Under the pieces are notes generated by a model, which saw only the letters and a program-made list of their open reading frames with translations, searched no databases and was not told the origin of the DNA. A DNA stretch of 64,000 nt, from the NCBI GenBank assembly GCA_965213855.1, contig CBDCAA010000008.1:248001-312000 (forward strand). The letters run 5' to 3'. Made by a program: the position numbers and the translations under genes. This stretch comes from JBBROS01 sp965213855. GTDB lineage: Bacteria; Pseudomonadota; Alphaproteobacteria; Acetobacterales; Acetobacteraceae. Below, in pieces: positions 57,974-64,000 of the stretch (the stretch's first letter is position 1; the number at the start of each line of letters is the position of its first letter).

Positions 57974-60111
57974 CACGCGGCCAGGGAAGGTCGGTAGGGC
58001 GGCGGCAGCGCGACGACCCCATAGTCGAGGACCTCGCCACTGCGGACGCCGCCCACGACCATGCCGAGGACGCGGCCCCCGGCGCCGGTCAGCGCGCGGA
58101 TGCCGACCAGGACCCGATCCAGCTGCGACCGCCCGTATGACGCGCAGTAGACGATCCCGTCCATCCGGCGTGCGAGCACCTGGGCGTCCATCAACAGGAG
58201 GGTGGGCGGGCTGTCGACGACGACCAGGTCGTAGTTCGCCCGCGCGATGCTCATCAGGGCGTCGAACCGGCCGCTGCTCAGCAACTCGGTGCTCGACACG
58301 ACGGGTCTGCCCGCGGTGATGACGTGGAGGCCATCGTGCAGCACGGTGATCTGCCCCACCGTCCCGGCGCCGCGAATGGGCGCGGTGTCGGACAGGAACT
58401 CGCTCAGCCCATCGCATTCCGCCAGGCCGAGCACGGTGCAGAACGATGGACGGCGCATGTCGGCCTCGATCACCAGCACGCGCCGCCCGGTCGTCGCGGC
58501 AAACATCGCCATCGCAAGGGTCAGGAACGTCTTGCCCTCGCCGACATCGGACGACCCGACCATGAGCGTCCGCGGCGCATCGCCCGACACCAGGAAGCAC
58601 CGGCCGAACAGGGCGCGGACGGCCTCTTGCAGCGGGGAAGGGGTGAGGACCTGACGCGCCGGCCCGCCACGCCGGGCGCGAACCCATGGGATGTAGCCCG
58701 CGATCGGAATGCCCGACACGCGGGGAAGGTTGGCCGTGCTGCGCAGCGTGTGGTCGCCACGATCGCGCAACAGGCCGAGCGCCGCGCCGCATGCGGAGGA
58801 GAGGACGAAGCCGACAGCGACGAAGGGCAGCCGCTTCGGGAACCACGGACGATCGGGCAGCTCGGCGTAGTGCACAAGGCGGGCGTCACCGGTCAGCAGG
58901 CGCCGTTCCGTCTGCAGCGCGTTCACCTTCTTGAGCTGGTCGACGTAGATCTCGCGTCGCGCCTCGACGTCGCGGACCATGATCGCGATACCGGCCTCGG
59001 CCCCGCCAGCCGTGCCCACCTCCCGCTTGAGGCTGTCGAACTGGGACCGCAGCTCGGCCACCCGGGCCGAGGAGGCGGCGGCGTCCCGCTTCAAGCTGAC
59101 GCCGACGAGCCGGCTCTCCTGGTCGAGCCGCCGGTCGACGTCCCGCTTCTGCTCGATCGTGTTGATCAACCCCGGGTAGTTGTCCTTATAGCGCTGCCGC
59201 ATGTCGGCCAGTTGGATGCCGAGCTGCGACGAAAGCTGCTTGAGGTCGGAGATCGTCCGGCTGTTGAGGACCTCCTGTGCATCGGCGCCGCCGCCGACGA
59301 ATTGCGCCAGCCGCGCTTGCGCCTGAGCGTCCGCCGCCTGCGCCACCGCCAGCGCCTGGCTCAGCGACGACAGCCGCTCGGAGCTGATCGACGCGTTCTG
59401 CCCGCGCACGATGCCATGGTCGGTCCGGTAGGTCTCGACGTCCAGCTCCGCGTTGCGCAACTCCCGTCCGGAGCGGTCGATCTCGGCCGTCAGCCAGTTG
59501 ATGGCGTTGTCGTGGGTGTCGACCTTCCGCTCCTTGTCGTCGTGCAGGTAGGCGTCGACGAGGGCGTTCGCCACCAGCACCGCCGTTTCCGGCACCGGCG
59601 AGACCACGGAGACTTCGATCACCCGCGAGCGCCCGGTCGGGCTGATCGAGAACGCGCCCTCCAGCCGCTGCAGGCCCGCCTGCGTGTCCGTCTGCAAGCT
59701 GTCGCAGTCGGACGGCTTCGTCGCCTGCGCCATCAGCCGTGTCGCCCAGGTGCCGTCGCGCGCCGCCTGGCAGTCCTGGATCAGAGCGTCGACCACCTTC
59801 GGGTCTTGCAGGATCATCCGGGCCAGGCGCGGCGAGCGCAGCATCAGCATCTGGCTCTCGATATCGGCCGGGTCGCCGAGCCGCTGTGCTTCGGCCGTGG
59901 AGGTGCCGCTGCGAAGGACGGCCTCGTTGCTGGCGACCATCAGCGCCGCCGATGCGCGATAGGTGCGCGGCAGAGCGGAGAACACGGTGCAGATCGCCGC
60001 GGCGGTGAGCGCGAAGCCCAACAGGAACCAAGCCTTGCGCCGGCCCAGCCGTGCCAGCAGGCTCGTCCCGGATCCCACCGCCGCCGCGTCGTGATCGAGG
60101 GTCAGTTGCAT
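57973..60111 (-). CDS. Wzc/GumC-like polysaccharide co-polymerase with BY-kinase domain
   Basis: This 712-residue inner-membrane protein has a first helix near 27-48, a long periplasmic part with coiled coil (AELRSQFDSLKREVGTAGGA) and a second helix near 428-447. The cytoplasmic bacterial tyrosine kinase domain has Walker A VGSSDVGEGKT near 516-526, A' VLVIEADMRRPSF near 541-553 and Walker B YDLVVVDSPPTLLL near 626-639. It governs chain length and export of Wzy-dependent polymers. The C-terminus (YGVVALPPPYRPSLAA) has only two tyrosines instead of the usual Tyr-rich tail. It overlaps the upstream glycosyltransferase gene by ten bases. Confidence 0.9.
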   Translation of the reverse strand: MQLTLDHDAAAVGSGTSLLARLGRRKAWFLLGFALTAAAICTVFSALPRTYRASAALMVASNEAVLRSGTSTAEAQRLGDPADIESQMLMLRSPRLARMILQDPKVVDALIQDCQAARDGTWATRLMAQATKPSDCDSLQTDTQAGLQRLEGAFSISPTGRSRVIEVSVVSPVPETAVLVANALVDAYLHDDKERKVDTHDNAINWLTAEIDRSGRELRNAELDVETYRTDHGIVRGQNASISSERLSSLSQALAVAQAADAQAQARLAQFVGGGADAQEVLNSRTISDLKQLSSQLGIQLADMRQRYKDNYPGLINTIEQKRDVDRRLDQESRLVGVSLKRDAAASSARVAELRSQFDSLKREVGTAGGAEAGIAIMVRDVEARREIYVDQLKKVNALQTERRLLTGDARLVHYAELPDRPWFPKRLPFVAVGFVLSSACGAALGLLRDRGDHTLRSTANLPRVSGIPIAGYIPWVRARRGGPARQVLTPSPLQEAVRALFGRCFLVSGDAPRTLMVGSSDVGEGKTFLTLAMAMFAATTGRRVLVIEADMRRPSFCTVLGLAECDGLSEFLSDTAPIRGAGTVGQITVLHDGLHVITAGRPVVSSTELLSSGRFDALMSIARANYDLVVVDSPPTLLLMDAQVLARRMDGIVYCASYGRSQLDRVLVGIRALTGAGGRVLGMVVGGVRSGEVLDYGVVALPPPYRPSLAA

Positions 60112-61343
60112 GGGGCTGCTCTTTCGGGTGCCGGTTCAAATCGGGTCGGACGGAGCGGGCCGGCATGGGCGGCCGGGGCGGACATCTCGCGACGGACCTC
60201 CTCCAGCAGCAGCCGGTAGCGCTCCGCGATCGTGGGCCACGCATAGCCTGCGGCGGTCCGCAAGGCGCCCTCCCGCAAGGGGGCAAGCATGGAGGGCCGC
60301 TGCAGGACCGGCCGAAGCGCGGCGGCGATCGCCGCGCCGTTCGGCTGGATGACCCGGCCGTTGACGCCGTCCTGCAGGTAGTCCTCGATCCCCCCGACCG
60401 CTGTTGCGAACACCGGCAGGCCGCACGCCATGGCTTCCATGCAGGTGAGCGAGAACGATTCGTAGGATGTGGGGAACACGAACGCGTCGGCAGCCCGGTA
60501 GAGCTCCGGCAGGTCCTGCCGCGGTCCCGTGAACACCACGCGCCCCCGCACACCGAGCCGGGCTGCCTGCTGTTCGAAGGGCGCTGCATGGCCCGAGCCC
60601 ACGACGACGAGCACGACCGGCGGTCCGAGTGCGGCAAGCGCGTCGATGACGTGGACCAGGCCCTTGCGGTCGAACTCGTGCCCGACGAACAGCAGCATCG
60701 TCCCGCCGTCCGGCAGGCCGAGGGCCGCGCGGGTCGTGGCGCGGTCGTCCGGATCGGGGCGGAACCGCTCGAGATTGACCCCGTTGGGGATCAGCGCGAT
60801 CCGCTCCCGCGGTACGCCGTAGTAGCGCTGCAGGTCCGCGACCACCCGTTCCGACAGCGCCACGTAACGCCGGAATCGCAATCCGCCGATCATGTATCGA
60901 TCGCGCGCCGACACCCAGTGGTGCATGGGATTGAGCATCCATCGCCAATTGCCGGACGCGCGTTTCGCGTCGATATTGGCGCGGTTGACGGCATGCACCA
61001 CGCAGACGTCGCCGGCGAGCGTGTCGCCGTGGCTGATCACCAGGCGATCCGGGCACCGGCGGGCCGCCCTGATGAAACCGGTAGCGGCAAGCGTGAACAT
61101 CGGCACCGCAAGCGCCCGCCCGATATGCCGCCAGCGGCCCCGCGTGCCGATGCGTGAGACCAGGGGCGCGATCCGGGTGACGTCCGGCGAGACATCGTCC
61201 GAAACGCTGGTCACGACCCGGCAGTCGACGCCCATGGACCGGAACGCACGCTGCAATTCGAACGCGACCGCCTCGATCCCGCCACGAAGGCTGAACTCCA
61301 TTACCACCTGGTCGAGCCGCAACCGGCCGAGCGCCGCACTCAT
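60102..61343 (-). CDS. Family 4 glycosyltransferase
   Basis: This 413-residue GT-B enzyme has VVMEFSLRGGIEAVAFELQR near the start, RYYGVPRERIALIPNGVNLE, LLFVGHEFDRKGLVHVIDAL and the donor motif PTSYESFSLTCMEAMACGLP (E-x7-E intact). Similar proteins add later sugars in capsule and exopolysaccharide assembly. ATG 61343 overlaps the acyltransferase stop (ATGA). The C-terminal 35 residues are Ala/Pro-rich and overlap the wzc-like start. Confidence 0.88.
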   Translation of the reverse strand: MSAALGRLRLDQVVMEFSLRGGIEAVAFELQRAFRSMGVDCRVVTSVSDDVSPDVTRIAPLVSRIGTRGRWRHIGRALAVPMFTLAATGFIRAARRCPDRLVISHGDTLAGDVCVVHAVNRANIDAKRASGNWRWMLNPMHHWVSARDRYMIGGLRFRRYVALSERVVADLQRYYGVPRERIALIPNGVNLERFRPDPDDRATTRAALGLPDGGTMLLFVGHEFDRKGLVHVIDALAALGPPVVLVVVGSGHAAPFEQQAARLGVRGRVVFTGPRQDLPELYRAADAFVFPTSYESFSLTCMEAMACGLPVFATAVGGIEDYLQDGVNGRVIQPNGAAIAAALRPVLQRPSMLAPLREGALRTAAGYAWPTIAERYRLLLEEVRREMSAPAAHAGPLRPTRFEPAPERAAPCN

Positions 61344-62566
61344 CGGGGCCCGTCCGCCGCGGGGGACGCAAGGGCGGGTCTTGGCGCGACCGCTGTCCGC
61401 GGACGCGCACGGACCATCCGGGCGAGCCGGCGGCCGAGCCGGATCGAAGGCGCCTCGACTGTCCGATACGCCATCTCGGCCGCGGCCAGGGAGAGCGGGA
61501 TCACGCAAACGGGCACGAGCCAGAGCGGCATCCAGCGATGGGTCAGGTAAACGGTCGCGACCAGCAACGGCACGTGGACGAGGTAGAGGCTGTAGGACAC
61601 CCGCCCGAGCCAACGCAGCGGCGCCACCGACAAAGCGCGCTCGGCAACGCCGGAGGTGATCGTGAGCACCAGCAGGAGCACGGCACCCGCGCCCCACACG
61701 AAGTCGTAGTAGTCGGACACGCTCTGGCCGGGGAACATCAGCAGCAAGAACGCGCCAATCCAAAGCCCGGCCCGCACCGGGCCGGACAGCCGGGCGAGGT
61801 TGCCGCGAAGCGCCGCGACATTGCTGGCGATGAGGATGCCGGCGACGAACATCGGTATGAACCGGATCGTGTCCACGAGCGAGGCGGCCAGGGTCTCGGG
61901 TTCATGGCCCGCAAGCGCGCGGGTGCAGACCACAGCGGCAACGAGGCTGAGGCCCACGGCGTTGCGCGGGTAACGGCGGGTGAGCAGCAGCAGAAGCGGA
62001 AACACGAGCGAAATCCGCAGCTCGTGCACCAGGCTCCACATTACCAAATCGAGTGTCATGTCCGGGCGCAGCCCGGTCAGAAGGAGGTTCCGTGCCACGT
62101 AGTCGCCCGACAGCGGTTGGTCCCAAAGCACGGTCTCGAACCACTCGCTCGCGCCTGGGATGGGGGACGGCTGCACGACCGCATACAGTGCGGCCGATAA
62201 CAGGACGGCGGCGGCGAACGGCGGATAGATGCGGCAGATCCGCTTGATCGAGAACTCGGCGTAGCCCGGGCGGCCGCCGGTTCGCAGGAACGGCAGGGTG
62301 AGCACGAAACCGCTGAGCACGAAGAACAACACGACCGCCGGCGGACCGCTGCTGACCAGCAGGCGCAAGGGCGTCAGCTTGAGCCAGGTCCAGGGCTCGA
62401 GCCATGCTTTCGGGCTGAACGGACTGACATGGGCGGCGAAACCGGCTGAAAGCTGCGCGCAATGGAAGGTGAGGACCAGCAGGGCCGCGATCCCGCGCAG
62501 CGAATCCAGGCTGTGCCAATGCCGCTGATCCGGCTGCTGCCCGCCGGGCTGCACGGCCCCGCTCAT
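61340..62566 (-). CDS. Acyltransferase 3 family membrane protein
   Basis: This 408-residue polytopic protein has the N-terminal family motif SLDSLRGIAALLVLTFHCAQ (catalytic His after the RG motif), VVLFFVLSGFVLTLPFLR, RICRIYPPF and SYSLYLVHVPLL near the end. Enzymes of this type put acetyl or other acyl groups on sugars of exopolysaccharide repeat units. ATG 62566 is coupled to the upstream glycosyltransferase by an ATGA overlap. The C-terminus is a short basic/Ala-rich cytosolic tail. Confidence 0.9.
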   Translation of the reverse strand: MSGAVQPGGQQPDQRHWHSLDSLRGIAALLVLTFHCAQLSAGFAAHVSPFSPKAWLEPWTWLKLTPLRLLVSSGPPAVVLFFVLSGFVLTLPFLRTGGRPGYAEFSIKRICRIYPPFAAAVLLSAALYAVVQPSPIPGASEWFETVLWDQPLSGDYVARNLLLTGLRPDMTLDLVMWSLVHELRISLVFPLLLLLTRRYPRNAVGLSLVAAVVCTRALAGHEPETLAASLVDTIRFIPMFVAGILIASNVAALRGNLARLSGPVRAGLWIGAFLLLMFPGQSVSDYYDFVWGAGAVLLLVLTITSGVAERALSVAPLRWLGRVSYSLYLVHVPLLVATVYLTHRWMPLWLVPVCVIPLSLAAAEMAYRTVEAPSIRLGRRLARMVRARPRTAVAPRPALASPAADGPR

Positions 62567-63777
62567 GGCAGCGTCGCCGCGGGCACGCGCGACGGCATCG
62601 CAGCGGCCAAGGGGCCGGAGTCCGGGTCGTCCTGCCCGGCGAACGAGCGATTCGCGCCGCGTTCCGCGCGGACGGCACGGTCGACGAAGGTCCGGAACGC
62701 GCTCCGGAACGCCTGCTCCGAGAAGCGCTTGGCGTTGGCGATGCAAGCCTCCGGCGTGAACCGCTCGATCATGCTCTCGAACGCGTCCACGGCTTCGATG
62801 ATCGACGGCGCAGACTGTTCGCGGAAGAACACGCCCGTGGGCGATGGGGCGGGCGCGCCGACCACCGTTTCCCGCAGGCCGCCATCGGCAAACGCGATCA
62901 CGGGCGTTCCGAGCGCCTGCGCCTCGACCGGGGTGATGCCGAAATCCTCCACTCCTGCGTACATGAAGGCCCTCGCGCCAGCCATCAGGGCCTTCACCTC
63001 GTCATTGGACCTGAAGCCGAGCAGCTCGACGTTGGGGCCGCACGCCGCGGCGATCTTCTTCTGGTCCGGTCCGGTGCCCACGATCTTGAGGCGCCGGCCG
63101 GGCATGGCCGAGAACGCGCGTGCGAGCAGGTCGATCCGCTTATAGGGCACCAGCCGCCCGACCGAGAGGTAGTAGTCGCCCCGCTCTATGCCCGGCGGCC
63201 GGGCGATCGACGGCACCGGCGGGTAGATCACGTCCGTCTGCCGCCGGTGCACCCGCCACATCCGGTCCGAAACGAAACGCGAGCATGCTGCCATCGCGTC
63301 GGGCCGCTGCGCCGCGGCGTAGTCCCACAGCCTGATCTTATGCAGCGTGTATCGGGCCACCAGGCTCAGCAGCCCGCGGTCGAGCCCGGCCTCGCGCAGG
63401 TATTCGTGCTGCAGGTCCCACGCGTATCGGGCCGGGGAGAACACGTACGAGACGTGGACCTGCCCTGGCCGGGTCAGGACGCCATAGGCGACGCTGTGGT
63501 GGGTCGAGATGACGAGGTCGTATGCCATCACGTCGAGCTGCTCGACGGCGAGCGGCCAGATGTGCAGCAGCTTGCGGTAGTAGCGGCGCACCCGAGGAAG
63601 CTTCTGCAGGAACGACGCGTTGATCTTGCGGCCGCCAAGGAACTGACGCTGGCCGTCCGGCACGGCATCCAGCACCGTGAACAGGTCCGCCGCTGGGTAC
63701 AGCGCCAGGATCTGCTCGATGACGCGCTCCGCCCCGCCATAGGCCGACATCGTGTCGCAGACCAGCGCGACCTTCAT
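62563..63777 (-). CDS. Family 4 glycosyltransferase, WbaZ-like
   Basis: About 404 residues. MKVALVCDTMSAYGGAERVI opens the protein; LVISTHHSVAYGV and VFSPARYAWDLQHEYL resemble the WbaZ group of mannosyl-type transferases. LSVGRLVPYKRIDLLARAF and the E-x7-E motif VEDFGITPVEAQALGTPVIA complete the donor domain. I prefer ATG 63777, since GGAG lies eight bases upstream and MKVALV is the family start; ATG 63789 four codons earlier is possible. It follows the priming transferase gene by about 50 bases and may add the second sugar. Confidence 0.87.
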   Translation of the reverse strand: MKVALVCDTMSAYGGAERVIEQILALYPAADLFTVLDAVPDGQRQFLGGRKINASFLQKLPRVRRYYRKLLHIWPLAVEQLDVMAYDLVISTHHSVAYGVLTRPGQVHVSYVFSPARYAWDLQHEYLREAGLDRGLLSLVARYTLHKIRLWDYAAAQRPDAMAACSRFVSDRMWRVHRRQTDVIYPPVPSIARPPGIERGDYYLSVGRLVPYKRIDLLARAFSAMPGRRLKIVGTGPDQKKIAAACGPNVELLGFRSNDEVKALMAGARAFMYAGVEDFGITPVEAQALGTPVIAFADGGLRETVVGAPAPSPTGVFFREQSAPSIIEAVDAFESMIERFTPEACIANAKRFSEQAFRSAFRTFVDRAVRAERGANRSFAGQDDPDSGPLAAAMPSRVPAATLP

Positions 63778-63828
63778 CGAACGCTCCATCGGAAGGGCGC
63801 GGCAGGCCGAAGGCGGCCGGGGGCGGGC

Positions 63829-64000
63829 TTAGTAGGCATTGCGGTCGAACGCGGTTAGGAACACGGTGAGGAACAGGATCCGCAGGTCCAGCAGCAACGA
63901 CCAGTTGTCGATGTAGGCCAGGTCGTGTTCGACCCGGCGCTGCATCTTGTCGAGCGTCTCGGTCTCGCCGCGCAGCCCGTTCACCTGAGCCCAGCCGGTG
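63829..64000 (-). CDS. Priming sugar-phosphate transferase, C-terminal end (5' end outside window)
   Basis: The last 56 residues read TGWAQVNGLRGETETLDKMQ, HDLAYIDNWSLLLDLRILFL and end FDRNAY, the signature tail of polyprenyl-phosphate hexose-1-phosphate transferases (WcaJ/GumD/ExoY type). These start repeat-unit assembly by moving glucose- or galactose-1-phosphate to undecaprenyl phosphate. The gene is cut by the window edge and appears to be transcribed ahead of the glycosyltransferase genes of the operon. Confidence 0.9.
   Translation of the reverse strand, partial: TGWAQVNGLRGETETLDKMQRRVEHDLAYIDNWSLLLDLRILFLTVFLTAFDRNAY

Overview
This 64 kb window is uniformly G+C-rich, with third-position G/C coding, tightly coupled genes (many ATGA, GTGA or TGATG overlaps) and frequent GTG/TTG starts. 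Gene content and order suggest an alphaproteobacterium. The type VI secretion operon runs in the same order as the imp operon of Rhizobium and Agrobacterium, and the exopolysaccharide genes resemble those of Rhodospirillales and Acetobacteraceae. No rRNA or housekeeping marker is present, so the family-level guess is weak.

Layout. (1) 1-6086: surface-glycan genes. A TPR/glycosyltransferase on the minus strand stands opposite a plus-strand run of a CgeB-like glycosyltransferase, three tandem DegT-type aminotransferase paralogues (the third without the PLP lysine) and a frameshifted WbqC-like gene. (2) 6088-7652: KDPG aldolase and a KDG kinase-type sugar kinase, the lower Entner-Doudoroff steps. 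(3) 7730-14398: a type II secretion operon, gspE-F-H-I-J-L-M and a GspC/N-like gene, without the secretin GspD, the major pseudopilin GspG or GspK. (4) 14448-35594, minus strand: a T6SS operon read as two unknown genes, then tssA-B-C-C2-tagJ-tssE-F-G-fha-tssJ-K-L-M-tagF/pppA-ppkA. It includes a threonine-phosphorylation regulatory set, and TagF and PppA are one polypeptide. No clpV or PAAR gene is seen. (5) 35881-41979, plus strand: the secreted side of the T6SS, with hcp, an unknown gene, vgrG with an Ala/Gly-rich insertion, and an A+T-richer patch of small toxin/immunity-like genes and fragments, several apparently frameshifted. (6) 42153-47707: a metallo-amidohydrolase divergent from a three-gene xanthine dehydrogenase-family molybdoenzyme operon whose last gene fuses CoxS-like and CoxG-like domains. 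(7) 47766-47850: tRNA-Leu(CAA), then about 800 bases without a recognisable gene. (8) 48668-64000: a NarL/FixJ-type regulator with a degenerate receiver facing a minus-strand exopolysaccharide operon. That operon holds a priming sugar transferase, four GT4 glycosyltransferases, an acyltransferase, Wzc-like co-polymerase/kinase, a MurJ-like flippase, an O-antigen ligase/polymerase-like protein, a membrane-anchored GH39-like protein with three CBM60-like repeats, and a PAP2 phosphatase-like protein.

The most interesting places are the aminotransferase triplet, the T6SS effector/immunity patch with the unknown genes beside hcp and tssA, and the repeat-bearing glycosidase-like protein in the exopolysaccharide operon. 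All assignments come from reading motifs; no database search was possible.
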